From: Rhipidocladum racemiflorum
Lineage: Eukaryota; Streptophyta; Magnoliopsida; Poales; Poaceae
DNA: 64,000 bases
Assembly: GCA_036346355.1 (NCBI GenBank)
Contig: CM070581.1
Span: 43,419,849 to 43,483,848 of the forward strand
Direction: 5' to 3'
Positions 45,158-57,973 of this stretch are shown here, piece by piece. Position 1 is the first letter of the stretch. Every line of letters begins with the position of its first letter. The notes beneath the pieces are model-generated. The model had not been told where the DNA came from, did no database searches, and saw only the letters and a program-made list of their open reading frames with translations. The position numbers and the translations under genes were made by a program.

Positions 45158-47300
45158 ATGGCAACAGAGAAATACTCGAACATGCCGCCAATCTTCAATG
45201 GCACAGACTTTCCCCACTGGCGGATTCGGATGACTGCATACCTTCAAGCTCAAGGTAACACTACTTGGCGCAAGGTAAAGATTCCATATGAGCTTCCTTC
45301 AAATGATGATATTGATAAAATCGAGTTTGAAAAAGATGTTGAAAACAATAATAGAGCTAGAAACATATTGCTTCAAGGACTTGCAAGAAAAAAATTCGAT
45401 AGAGTCTGTCATTTACTCACTGCTCATGAAATTTGGAAATCTCTTCAAGATTATCATGAGGGCACTGACTCTGTAAAAGAAGCTAGGCAAGATCAATTTA
45501 AAAAGGAATACACTAGATTTGAAATGAACTCTGGAGAATCTCTAGATGATTGTTTTGCTCGCTTTAACAGAATCTTAAACAATCTTAGAGCTGTAGATGT
45601 AAAGTACATTGACTCTGAAAATGCTAGACATTTCCTATCATCTCTTGATCTTAAAATCTGGCAAATGAAAGTGACTGCTTTTAGGGAAGCTCACAAGATG
45701 AGTGAAATGACTTTGGATAAACTATATTCTAGTCTCAAGACTTTTTAGATAGACATTGTTTCAAGAACATCCAATGATAACTCTATGGCTCTTAATGCTA
45801 ATTCCTCTTCATATGATAATGCTACTAATTCTTCATCATCATATTCCATTACTGCTTTGAGTGCTCTTAGTGATGAACAGCTAGATCAAATATCAGAAGA
45901 TACACTTGCTCTTCTTTCCAAGTGTGTCAATGCAGCTTACATGAGATCAAGGGAGAGAAGAGGAGACTCCATCCACTGCTACAACTGCGGCAAGGCAGGG
46001 CACATCCGTGCTAACTGTTTCAAGAACAAAGATAGAGAAGAGAAGGAGCAAAGCAACTCCTCCAAGTCCTTCCGGCCAAGAGAGAGCAAGGATAAAAATA
46101 AGCAACGGACGAAGAAGATGCTCAACAAAGTCTTCGCGGCAATTGGTCTCTTAGACTTAAGCGACATTGATGACTCAACTGAAGATGAGAAGGAAGCGAA
46201 GCAAACGAAGCTGAATGAGAAGGATTTCACCGGACTGTGCTTCATGGCAAAAGGGAACACTAGTGATTCTAGTGACAACGACAAAGACTTCCAAATGACT
46301 TGATGAGCTAATGCCTTCGTATGATGAGCTTTGTGAAGTTTTAGTCATATTGAGCAAATCTTCAAGAAAATCTTCACTTAAAAATAAAAACTTAGAAAAA
46401 GATCTATCCATGCTAAAATCTAAAAACTTTGATCTTAGAAATTCAAATTCTGAAAATATTTGTGATACTTGCTTAGATCTCAAATTTGAAATTAAGTCTC
46501 TAAAAGAGGAACATGTGATTAAACTAGAACAAGTTTATGCCGAACAATTGAAAAATGAAAAATTAGTGAAAAATATTGGTTGCTCTACTGATAGTTTACA
46601 TGATCAAATTGCTTGCTCTAAATGTTCAATTCTTGAGTTGAAATTAAAAGATGCAAATTGTAGAGTTACTCAATTAACAAAAGACATGTTCACTTATGAA
46701 ATTAACTCGTGTTCAAATTGCCAGAAACAGAAAGCTAAAATTGACACTCCTTGTGATAATTGTTTAAATCTTGCTAAAAAGGTTGACTACTTGCAAAATT
46801 CTCTTTCTAAGTTCACTAAAGGGAAGAAAAATTTGAACATGATTTTAGATCAATCTAAAATGAGCTCCAACAAACAGGGTTTAGGTTTTAACTCTTATGC
46901 TTCTACTATCATTAAACCTGTTGAGAGCAAAAATGTGAAAATTGATAATGAGCCTAAAAGAACTTTGTTTAAATCTGCCGGCACTCTATCTCCCACTATT
47001 TCAAGTGCAAAAGTTACATCTAATGCCAAACCATATGTTAAGTACAATTGCACTCATTGTGGGAAAGATGGTCATTTGGTGAATTTCTGCTTTAGACTAG
47101 CCAAACAACAAAAGAAAGAAAGAACTAAGGCTAGGTCTAATTTCAAACAGGTACGCTTTGTTTCTCATTATGTGCCTAGGGTGATGCAAACACCTTTTGT
47201 TGGTAAGAACACGAGAAAAGACAAATCTATCTTTGTGCATAAGAATGCTCGTGTTGTGCCCTCTTTGTTGTGTCGTGTGTCTCGATCTTTGGATTCATAA
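45158..47300 (+). pseudogene. Copia D gag (long, two zinc knuckles)
   Basis: ATG 45158 starts MATEKYSNMPPIFNGTDFPH, the usual Copia gag N-terminus. A TAG at 45746-45748 stops it, but the same frame continues from 45749 to 46303 with the knuckle CYNCGKAGHIRANC (45979-46020). A +1 shift between 46303 and 46311 leads to 329 open codons with repeated CxxC pairs (CDTC, CSKC, CSNC, CDNC) in predicted coiled coil, the stretch LDQSKMSSNKQGLGFNS, and a second knuckle CTHCGKDGHLVNFC (about 47049-47090). The layout matches the gag at 13060-14317. With one nonsense change and one shift it was probably active recently. Confidence 0.88.
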
Positions 47301-47374
47301 ACATCTTATTTCTAACCCCAGTACCGAGACCTCGACACTTTCTGCTTCTATGTAGACTTCTCACGCGAGGAAGG

Positions 47375-48012
47375 AGAACATATGGCTAGTGGATTCCGGA
47401 TGCTCACGCCACATGTCCGATGATAAGAATTGGTTCTCCTCCTTCACTCGTGCATCTCGTGCTAATAGTGTTATTTTTCAAGATGCTTCTTCCACCTCTG
47501 TTTTCGTAAAAGGCACTAGTCCAAATAGTGTAGGTACAGGTGCATATGTTCAGGGGGAGAGTATCTTTGTTGATGAAGATGATGATGATGATGCTGTTGA
47601 GGATGAGATAATTGGAGTTTGCTGTGTGCTTGTGTGCTCGTTTTCAAGCTTCCCCGCGTGCTTCACATCGACAAGCTATCAAGAGGATTTTAAGGTATCT
47701 CCGTGGTACTCAAGATTTTGGCATTTGGCCTTCTGCTTCCTCATGCATTAGTTTAAGAGCTTTCTCTGATGCTGAATTTGGAGGATGTAGAATTGATAGA
47801 AAAAGTACATCTGGTTCATGCCACTTCTTGAGTAATTCTCTTTCTTGGACACATTGACATCAGATATCATTTTCTTAGAGATCATGTTGAAAAAGGAGCT
47901 ATTGAACTGAAATTTGTTGATTCGGGTGCTCAACTTGCTGATATTTTCACTAAACCGCTTGATTCTTCTCGTTTTGCTTTCTTACGCGGTGAATTTGGGA
48001 TCATTCATCCCC
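47375..48012 (+). pseudogene. Copia D pol, protease joined to RNase H by deletion
   Basis: The protease motif LVDSGCSRHMSDDKNW starts at 47386. About 60 codons later an acidic spacer (DEDDDDDAVEDE, 47575-47607) leads straight into FAVCLCARFQASP (47616), which belongs after the RT, so integrase and RT are missing. RNase H continues ILRYLRGTQDFGIW and FSDAEFGGCRIDRKSTSGSC, then SLSW joins directly to HIDIRYHFLRDHVEKGAIEL, lacking the middle with the usual EAEY and CDN motifs. It ends ADIFTKPLDSSRF before chromovirus C. Confidence 0.85.
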
Positions 48013-48017
48013 ATGGG

Positions 48018-50214
48018 TGTAACACCCCGGCATTTACTATGCCTGAATGTTACCAAACATAAGCTAAACAACATCTAAATACCACATTTAACATCAAATT
48101 CCAGCAAAGGTGCATAGACTAAAAACCGAGATTTAGCAAAGACTCTCCTTTGTTTTTATCATGAATTTAAGAAACAAAGCAACAATATAGCATTATATGG
48201 CAATAAGAGAAACATCTAAACAGCAATAAATAAAGTCTTAACGACAATAAAAGACTAACATCAAGCTCTTAAAGTTCCAAGTGTCAAACAAACAATAGAA
48301 CTCTCATTAACCAAGCTAAGACTTAATTTAAAGGCCATCACACGCAATTTATTATCCAACTAAATGAATTGACTTGGGAAACATTAAGGTGAAGCAACGT
48401 GTGAGAGTGTGACTATTCCCCTTTCCCGCATGCCGTTCTCATGGTACCTAAAACAACAAGAAAACACAAGGGTGAGTTCAAAACTCAGCAAGCATACTGC
48501 AATGGACAACAAGCATAACAACAAGTCAATAACATCTTTCAAAGATGTATAACATCTCCTTCCTGAATACCTATCAATATCATCATCAATGTCTATGCTA
48601 TGTAATGCATTGCTCCTGACCCTCACGAACCTCATACCGCTAGGGGAAGTACCCACCCGTCGGTGTGCACCCTTTCCCCTTCCATCCCGAAGATGGAGGG
48701 TGCCTACTCGCTTCCAAACACCACGTGGATGGAATCACGACATAGGACTTACTCAATGGCGTTAGGACTAGTCATAACTTTCTCAATCGACCTTGCCGGA
48801 CTAGCTATGACTTTCTCACCGCCCTCGCCCTATCTCATGACATGCATGCAACCATGCCAAATATCATATTCAATTCACATATTAACACATGGCATCATAA
48901 TATGTTAAACATGCTCGTCATATCATATCAATCATTAAAACATGGCAAGTGGACATATATCATGTAGGCAATTCCATCTAATTTCAACATGCAACCTACA
49001 ACTTGCTATCCATCACAACACACTTGCCTCAACCACGTGGCAACGGATTGGCGGGAAGAAGAGGAACTCCCTGGGGTCACACCACCTGCACATAGGCATC
49101 ACACACTCACAATCATAACCTCAAAACAGTACACACGCCCCCATCTAACCCGACATTGCCAACTACTCTAAAACCTAAAAACAGAGGTTCTGTCCCAAGG
49201 GACAGCAGCCTTGCAAAAAGGCATAACTTGAGTTCTGGGGACTCCAAATCGAATAAACGAGTACACCGTCGCGAAGCTTAGAAATTTCCCAACTTTTTCT
49301 AGTTATAGGAAAGACTGATTCGGACTCTAAAATTGTTTAATCTACAGATTACCACAATCTGTTCCAGTTACGTCACAGATTTTTAGGCGCTTTCGGTAAA
49401 ACAGCCATAACTTTCAAACGGCTGATCGGAAATTAACGTGCTTTACGTCCACGGAAAGATAATTAAATTATCTACAACTTCCTAGAAGTCCGTACGGTCT
49501 GATTCGGATTCTAAATCGACGGAAACTCAAACCCTAGTTCGACTGCTCAATCTGCCCGAAAACAGAAACGTGGACAAGTTTAGATCTAACCCAAATTACT
49601 TCAAACCAGCGCCTCCAATTGATCTAAAAACTTGATAAACACCCTAATAACAGTACCTAGATCAAATCCAAGGATCCTCAAGATCATACCTTTGCCCGAT
49701 GCACAAAACTCCAATGAATCTCTCGCGAATCGCTCCTCGCTCCATCGTTACTCGCTCCTCGCTCCTGGCTCCTCGCTCCTCGCTCCACGGGATGACTCCA
49801 CAAGGTGCAGGGGTGGGGAGGCCACCCTAGGGCAGCAAGGGGTGGAGGGGAGGTGGTGTGGGAGGTGGGAGGAAAGGGAGGGGGTGCGACGATTTGGGGG
49901 CTAGGGCTTAGGGAGGGGAGGGAGGAGAGGGGCGCAAGAGGGGAGTGCGGGGGCAAGGGGCTGAGGTGGGCGCAAGTAGGGGAAGCCCCTTTATCAGCCC
50001 TCAACCCAATCCTGAAGTCCGTTACGAGTCCTAATCCATCCCACCAAAGCCCACCAAGGCCCAAAACTCCTCGAAGGCCCAAAACCCGAAAACGGCTCAC
50101 GCACCGAAACGTTATTAACCCCGATCCTTATGATTTTAACCTTATTTCCACATCTCATACTGTATTTAACCTTATCATGCTCAATAATAAGGTTACGACA
50201 CTCGAGGTGTCACA
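48018..50214 (-). repeat. 3' LTR of chromovirus C
   Basis: 2,197 bp. Minus-strand exons: exon 1 down to 49690, intron 1 49689-49086 (GTATGA...TGTGCAG), middle exon 49085-49028 (58 bp), intron 2 49027-48448 (GCAAGTG...TTTTAG). The stem-loop is at 48467-48492. 'gaggagcgag' units (49735-49795) near the end of exon 1 form a minisatellite that varies between LTRs. Confidence 0.88.
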
Positions 50215-50232
50215 TTCTTCCCCCTTCAACAG

Positions 50233-53200
50233 ATTCGACTCGAATCTAAACGCATAACACGAAACCCAAAAAACCAAAAGGTCGAATTTTCACATCACAT
50301 GCACGGTGAACAGCTCTGGGATACCTCTCGCGCATGCTAGATTCCACCCCAAGTTGCTTCTCTCTCGGTCGATGTGACCACGACCTTGACAAACTTAAAG
50401 CGTCTGTTCTTCATCACTCGCTCAAGTCCCTGCACTTCCCACGGACGACTCGATGGTGAGGTCCTGAAGCACTAATGGTTCCAATGGAACCACCAACTCC
50501 GGATCGCAAGTATTTCTTCAACATCGAGACATGGAACACATCATGCACACCTTGCATGGATTCCGTGAGTTTTCAGGCGATAGGCCAACTCCTGCCAACT
50601 TCGAGGCGAGGATAGGAAAAGGCCCAACCTACCTTGGTGAGCTTTCCTTTGGTGCCAAAAGCACCACACCCTTGGTGGGAGATACTGCAAGAGTACGCTA
50701 TCACCCACCTCAAACTCCAAGTCTCGCCGCCACATCAGATAGCTCTTATGCTCTGTCAGAAGGTTTTGCCGAACCTCCGACACGCGATCAACAGTCCGCT
50801 GAACCTAATCCGGTCCAAGAATCGCCGCCACCGTGATCCCAACAAAGTGGCGATCTGCACTCCTCCGCCATACAAGATTACCTCATAAGGAGCAGCCCGG
50901 ATCTGGAATGGTAGCTGTTATTGTAAGCAAACTCCGCAGGGGCAAATGGTCTTCCCAGCTACCCTTCCAAGCCATCACACAGGCCCCGAGCATGTCCTCC
51001 AAAGTTTGGATGGTACGCTCGGATCGCCCATCCGTGCTGAGGGTGAAAAGCGGTACTAAGGCAAAGCCTGCACTCAAAAGCACTCTGCAAACTCTCCCTA
51101 ACTTGGAGAACTTATCGCATCCCGACGAGATAATGGTCTTGGGTACACCATGCAATCTCACAATCTCCCACATAGATGGAGCCAACTCGCTCATTGAATT
51201 GGTCGTGGCTGGGATGGGAATGAAATCGCAGACTTTCGAGACGGTCCACCACAACCCAAACAGCATCCTTCCTCGTGGAGAATGAGGTAGACCAACCCAC
51301 GAAATCCATGGAGATGTCATCCCATGGCCACACAGGAACCTCCAATGGCTGCACGGCCGTGACGCTTATGCTCACTTTGATCTTCTGACAGATCCCACAA
51401 GACGCCACATACTTGGCAATATCCACTCTCATCCTTTTCCACGAAATTCTTCTTCAAGTCCTCAGACATCTTGGTCTCTCAGATGGACCAGGTACTGGTG
51501 CGATGAGCTTTCTCCGAATGTCTTCTTTCACTTGAGATTTACGGGGCACGCATTGCACGGCCCTCGAAACCTCAAAACTCCCGCATCATCAACCCGGTAA
51601 AGTCTCCGACTTGCCATCCTCAAGGCGCTCTCACCTTTGGAGCAAAGCGATCATCTTCTTGTGCCTCACACGCTTTCGGGAATCGCCGACTCAAGAATCA
51701 ATTGAGTTTCAATTTGCACGGTCCCCAAAAGCAAGAGGGAGACTCCCAAACGCTCAAAATCAGCAACAAGACAATCAACAACAGGGGCATTGTCTTGCGA
51801 TCGGCCGCTTCGCCACCACATTTGCCTTCCCGATGATATCGATAGTGAGGTCATAATCCTTTATCAATTCTAGCCACCTCCTCGCCTCAAGTTCAAATCT
51901 TTCTGAGTAAAGATGTACTTGAGGCTCTTGTGATCGATGAAAATATCACAAGACTCACCGCATGTAATGCCTCCATATCTTCAATGCAAACACCACAATG
52001 CTAGCTCAAGATCATGTGGGATAATTTCTGCTCATGCTTTTTCAAGCTGCCTCGAAGCATAAGCAATCACCTTGCCCTCTTGCATGAGCACACACCCAAG
52101 TCCCAACCGAGAAAGCATCGGAATAAGCAAGAAGCGCTTCCGACTCGGAAGGGTAAGAACGAGGCGCGATCACTAACTTCTCCTTCAAAGTCATGGCGTG
52201 CTCACACTCTGCAGTCACCGGAACTTTATCCCTTTCTGAGTCACCAGAAAGTGGCTTGGCAATGATAGAGAAATCACACAAAACGCCGATAGTAGCCGCC
52301 CAACCCAAGGAAACTACGCACCGCTTTGACATTGGAAGGCCTCTTCCAACTAAAACCGCGAGACTTTGCTAGGATCTACAGATATGCCCTCTGGATTGAT
52401 GATGTGGCCAAGAAAACCCACTGAAATCGAACTCGCACTTTTTCAGCTTAGCAAAGAATTGATTCCCCTCGAGGTACTCAAGACAAGCCTCAAGTGTCGC
52501 TCATGCTCTTCTTCGATTTAGAGTAATCAGAATGTCATCGATGAACACTACTACAAACTCATCAAGGTACTTGTGTAGCATAATGCTTCATCGCCTCCAT
52601 AAAGACAATAGAGCATTAGTTAGTCCAAAAGACATAACTTTAAATTCATAATGCCCATACCTAGTGGAGAAAGCGCCTTCTCAATGTCCTGCTCCTCACA
52701 CGGATCTGATTATACCCGATCAAGATCAATTTTGGAGAACACCTTTGCTCCTTCGCTTGGTCAAAGCAGATCCCGATGCAGGCAAAGGATACTTGTTTTT
52801 GAATCACTTGATGGTTAAGAGCACGATAATCAATGCACATACGCCAACTTCCATCCTTCTTCGAGACGAAGAGGGCGGGTGCTCCCCATGGCGATACGCT
52901 ACGCGAATGAAGCCTTTGTCAACAGATCCTCAATCGCTTTTCAACTCGCCTTGAAAAGGTCGAGCTAAGCGTATGGAGAGATAGAAATAGGTCGAGTGCC
53001 CGAGCAAGATCAATACGAACTCCACATTCCTCACGGGAGGTAGACCAGGCAACTCGTCGTGAACACATCAACGAACTCCTTCACTACAGAAATCTCCTCA
53101 ATGGAAATGAAGAAGATGGTTTCTCGAGACAAAGTCATGAGGAAACCCAATAGCCTCAAACGCCCACTGAAAACAAACTAGTCAAAGCAAAAGACGGCTG

Positions 53201-53930
53201 GAGGGTATACCACCCTCGAAGGTCAACTCTTCCAGGCCTGCAGAAATCGCCTTCCGTAAACAACAGATCTTAAGCAGTCGCATCGATGCAGCGATCCATG
53301 CCCAAAATGACATCAAAAGGAGCCAATCGATCACCATGAGATTGGCAAAAAACCTCATCATCAATGGCAATGGGTGCAACGAGGGCAAACCAAAGAACTA
53401 GCAATCAAACCCCGAGAACTAACACGGACTCGGAAATCGTGAACTCCCAACTTAGCTCTCTACTAGCAAACTCGGCGACACAAAAGAATAGGATGCTCGG
53501 AATCAAATAGAACAAAGGCATCAACTAATCCACGAAGCGAGTACACGAAACCACCTCTGGATGCCCGGTGACTCGTGACTCAGCCCGGCGTACACTCCTG
53601 GTGGCGCCGACGAAGGCGAGCCCACTCAGGTGATGCCCCATCAAGGTCGGGCGGAGGAGGCAAACGAGGAGGAGCGACGGCCGCGGGCACCGATAAGCCG
53701 GTGGCGCCACGCGGCTGGAAAGCGAGCAACCATCATGTGCACCGATCCTCTGGAAGACGCCGCTGGAGTGGGAGGAAGAAGGCACCGTCTCCCACTTGAT
53801 GATGCTACCGTTCATCCGGCAGACTCGCCCCATATGGCTGGGCTTTGCCACGATGGTTGCAACTCCCTGGCCCAACCACACTGCACCTGCTCACCACCGC
53901 ACTCGAAACATCCGCTAAAAATCCAATACA
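50233..53930 (-). pseudogene. Chromovirus C pol, heavily decayed
   Basis: Read right to left: a zinc-knuckle remnant (CFECGG, about 53900), RT fragments (EFVDVF at about 53070; ISISPY; FVKK-like; FIDDI remnant near 52540), the RT-RNase H link SFLGWAATIGVLCDFSIIAKPL (52220-52310), RNase H (YSDAFSVGTWVC, about 52080), integrase (CGICQKIK at 51390; MDFVGWS at 51310; VRLHGVPKTIIS at 51140; a GRSERTIQTLEDML glutamate motif at about 51000), and a GDSVLLQ module (50700 region). Stops and shifts occur every 50-150 codons, far more than in chromovirus A, so this copy is older or was assembled from a dead template. The right part 53930-54400 has no domain I can name. Confidence 0.8.
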
Positions 53931-54633
53931 AAAACACTTTTCTTTGGTTCAGCTCCAACTAAAGCCAAGCCAAAAGCGAAACCGAATCGGCCGTAACGGC
54001 AGAGAACATCCGAAGGGAACCACCATCAACTCTTCTATTTGACTCAGTCAACTACCCGATCAGGACGAAAGGATAAGCACTCTTCTCCTACAGGGTTAAT
54101 AGTTCTTCGTGATGGCGCTAACGCCACACACGCACAAACCTCACCGTTACTATGAACCAAAAAGAGTGGCCAAAACCTTCGCACCACAACCCACTTTATC
54201 ACCACAACAGAACAATCCAATCATTTATCTGCAGCGACTCCACCAACTCTCTGGGAGCCTCGCCCCTGGCCTCCACGCACACGGCGTCCCACTACTCTAC
54301 CCTCGGCATGGCTGCTAGACAGACAACCATCCAAACACAAAAACATAAACACCAAATCACACAATCAAGATCATAGATCAAACATCATCATAAGCATATC
54401 CTTCATTAAATAATTAAGCGCAATGCAATGATGAACCAAAACCCCATCTCTTTGTGCAACCAAGTGTGTCAAATTTTAGATTAGTTATACCACTTTTGCA
54501 AGTTTTAATGTTGCTATCCTATAACAAAATTTTAGTTAGGACCTAAGCCATGTTTCTAAGTTATTCCACATCATATTTTAGTTTTACCCTATAGCATGAC
54601 ACTAAAAATTCACATTCCAAGGACCTACAGCCC

Positions 54634-54645
54634 GCTCTGATACTA
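54634..54645 (-). other. Primer-binding site of chromovirus C
   Basis: The minus strand reads TAGTATCAGAGC, one change from the initiator tRNA-Met site, followed by GGGCTGTAGGTCCTTGGAAT. The leader through 54400 is shared with gypsy element 1 (2387-2640). Confidence 0.88.
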
Positions 54646-54647
54646 AT

Positions 54648-56829
54648 CAGAACACCCCGGCATTTACTATGCCTGAATGTTACCAAACATAAGCTAAACA
54701 ACATCTAAATACCACATTTTAACATCAAATTCCAGCAAAGGTGCATAGACTAAAAACCGAGATTTCGCAGACACCTCCTTTGTTTTATCATGAATTTAAG
54801 AAACAGCAACAATATAGCATTATATGGCAATAAGAGAAACATCTAAACAGCAATAAATAAAGTCTTAACGACAATAAAAGACTAACATCAAGCTCTTAAA
54901 GTTCCAAGTGTCAAACAAACAATAGAACTCTCATTAACCAAGCTAAGACTTAATTTAAAGGCCATCACACGCAATTTATTATCCAACTAAATGAATTGAC
55001 TTGGGGAAACATTAAGGTGAAGCAACGTGAGAGTGTGACTATTCCCCCTTTCGCATGCCGTTCTCATGGTACCTAAAACAACAAGAAAACACAAGGGTGA
55101 GTTCAAAACTCAAGAAGCATACCGCAATGGACAACAAGCATAACAACAAGTCAATAACATCTTTCAAAGATGTATAACATCTCATTCATGAATACTTATC
55201 AATATCATCATCAATTTGTATGCTTATGTAATGCATTGCTCCCGACCCTCTGGAACCTCATACCGGTATGGGAAGTACACACCCGTCGGTGTGCACCCTT
55301 TCCCCTTCCATCCGAAGATGGAGGGTGCCTACTCGCTTCCAAACACCACGTGGATGGAATCACGACATAGGACTTACTCAATGGCGTTCGGACTAGTCAT
55401 AACTTTCTCACCGACCTTGCCGGGACTAGCTATGACTTTCTCACCGCCTCGCCCTATCTCATGACATGCATGCAACCATGCCAAATATCATATTCAATTC
55501 ACATATTAACACATGGCATCATAATATGTTAAACATGCTCATCATATCATATCAATCATTAAAACATGGCAAGTGGACATATATCATGTAGGCAATTCCA
55601 TCTAATTTCAACATGCAACCTACAACTTGCTATCCATCACAACACTTGCCTCAACCACGTGCAACGGATTGGCGGGAAGAAGAGGGAACTCCGGGTCACA
55701 CCACCTGCACATAGGCATCACACCTCACAATCATAACCTCAAAACAGTACACACGCCTCATCTAACCCGACATTGCCAACTACTGCAAAACCTAAAAACA
55801 GAGGTTCTGTCCTCGGCGGGACAGCAGCCTTACAAAAGGCATAACTTGAGTTCTGGGACTCCAAATCGAATAAACGAGTACACCGTCGCGAAGCTTAGGA
55901 AATTTCCCAACTTTTTCTAGTTATAGGGAAAGACTGATTCGGACTCTAAAATTGTTTAATCTACAGATTACCACAATCTGTTCCAGTTACGCCACAGATT
56001 TTAGGCGCTCGGTAAAACAGCCATAACTTTCAAACGGCTGATCGGAAATTAACGTGCTTTACGTCCACGGAAAGATAATTAAATTATCTACAACTTCCTA
56101 GAAGTCCGTACGGTCTGATTCGGATTCTAAATCGACGGAAACTCGAACCCTAGTTCGACTGCTCAATCTGCCCGAAAACAGAAACGTGGACAAGTTTAGA
56201 TCTAACCCAAATTACTTCAAACCAGCGCCTCCAATTGATCTAAAAAACTTGATAAACACCCTAATAACAGTACCTAGATCAAATCCAAGGATCCTCAAGA
56301 TCATACCTTTGCCCGATGCACAAAACTCCAATGAATCTCCTCGCGCTCGCTCCTCGCTCCACGCACTCGCTCCGGCCTCGCTCTCGCTCCTCGCTCCACG
56401 GGATGACTCCACAAGGTGCAGGGTGGGAGGCCACCCTAGGGCAGCAAGGGGTGGAGGGGAGGTGGTGTGGAGGTGGAGGAAAGGGAGGGGGTGCGCACGG
56501 TTTTGGGGGCTAGGAGCTTAGGGGAGGGGAGAGGGAGAGAGGCGCAGAGGGTGAGTGGGGCGCAAGGGGCTGAGGTGGCGCAAAGGGGCAGGGAAGCCCT
56601 TTATCAGCCCTCAACCCAATCCTAGTCCGTTACGGAGTCCTAATCCATCCCACCAAAGCCCACCAAGGCCCAAAACTCCTCCGGAAGGCCCAAAACCCCA
56701 AAACGCCCTGGAACGGCTTAAACGTTATTAACCCCCGATCCTTATGATTTTAACCTTATTTCCACATCTCATACTGTATTTAACCTTATCATGCTCAATA
56801 ATAAGGTTACGACACTCCGAGGTGTCACA
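54648..56829 (-). repeat. 5' LTR of chromovirus C
   Basis: 2,182 bp. Minus-strand intron 1 56306-55705, middle exon 55704-55650 (55 bp), intron 2 55649-55073. The stem-loop is at 55092-55117. The border with the leader reads CAG where the 3' LTR has TGT (54648-54650). Confidence 0.88.
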
Positions 56830-56834
56830 ATGGG

Positions 56835-57973
56835 TTGATTTGAGGGGGAGTCTTGAGTTTATCTCTTTTTGGGTTACTTGACTTTGGTTTCTACAAGTGA
56901 TTTTTTTTATAAGTGGTATTTTGACTTTACACCTCAAGTAAAATCCCCTGTTTACATTGCATCATATAGTACAAAGCTTTGGTGATTATTCTTGTGTATA
57001 TAGCCAAGTTAATGCTCAATGCTTTACTTATCACTAAAAGGCTAAAATAATTCAATTTGAGATGCTTTTCGAGAATATTTTGGCTCTTGCTCATTATGGT
57101 ATTGCATTTGTGAAATAGGCTTAAAAGTTTTTTGTCATCTGTTGAAAGGTTAGAGCTGATTAGAAACTATGTGTGAGCTTTTTGTTGGACTTCAAATGAT
57201 CATTATGAGTCTCAAGCAAAATCAGTGTTTTAATTTTAAAAGCAAGTTGAAAAGATGCAAGCAAAAGTTACTTGGCTAAACACAAGTTTAGTACAATGTG
57301 CAGCTTCCTTGCCAGGGATTTAAATGTAAAAGATGCAAGAAAAGGCTACTTGTCTAAACAAAAGTTCAGAACAATGTGAAGCCACTTGCCAATTTAAACT
57401 GAGAAAGATACAAGAAAGAACTACCTACTCATACACAAGTATGGGCTAGTGTGCAGTTACTTGTCATCCCTGTTGATCACGAAGCAAAATTGTCAAACTT
57501 GCTAAAAGAGAAAAAGGAAATTCAAATGGTTGAAAAAGGCTTGAGACAAATATTAGTGAATTTGAAAGTCTCTCTATGCTCATGATAGATTTCTTTTTCG
57601 CTTTGGCAAAATCAGTTTATGACATTTTACTTGTTTGCTCTAATTTGCTTATGCAATAACTATTCTATGTGTTAGAGCCTCCATATTCTCACAATTTGCT
57701 TTCTCATTGGATAAATTGATACAAAATGAGAAAGTTCTCCTAAAAACTCTCCAAATGCTTTACTTTGATTATATACCTTGAATATGCTTCAAAGCTTGAG
57801 ATATTGCATTCATCAAGGGGGAGTTTTGAGATCTTGATGACTATTTTGTCAAAAAGGGGGAGAACAAGTCAAGGAGGTTTTTGAATTGGGATTTTTTTGG
57901 TCTTTTGGTTCTTGCTCAATCTCTTGTCAAATCTTATATTGTGTTTTGTCAAATTACTCATCAAGGGGGAGAT
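56835..57973 (+). other. 3' noncoding part of Copia D with repeated polypurine tracts
   Basis: No gene seen. Four tracts of the form (T/A)CAAGGGGGAG or TGAGGGGGAG lie at about 56840-56851, 57811-57824, 57851-57864 and 57961-57973; the last abuts the 3' LTR. Multiple polypurine tracts near the 3' LTR are a described feature of Sireviruses. Between them are near-repeats such as 'gatgcaagaaaaggctacttgtctaaacaaaagtt' (57240-57440 has three related copies). Confidence 0.75.

Larger units (their letters stand above)
48018..56829 (-). mobile_element. Chromovirus C (Ty3/gypsy), minus strand, nested in Copia D
   Basis: 8,812 bp with LTRs at both ends and an exact ATGGG duplication (48013-48017, 56830-56834). 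On the minus strand it starts TGTGACACC and ends GGGGTGTTACA; PBS and leader follow the right-hand (5') LTR, and a polypurine tract (minus strand CTGTTGAAGGGGGAAGAA, about 50215-50232) precedes the left-hand (3') LTR. The LTR family is that of the solo LTRs at 9887 and 18448. Pol is present but heavily broken. Confidence 0.93.

Noticed and set aside
49735..49795. CTCGCTC repeats as a CRISPR-like array
   Set aside because: A simple minisatellite without unique spacers, present at the same place in other LTRs of the family (10420-10445, 56338-56400).
53575..53962. Overlapping plus-strand frames with Arg/Ala-rich protein
   Set aside because: They are antisense shadows of the decayed gag/protease region of minus-strand chromovirus C.
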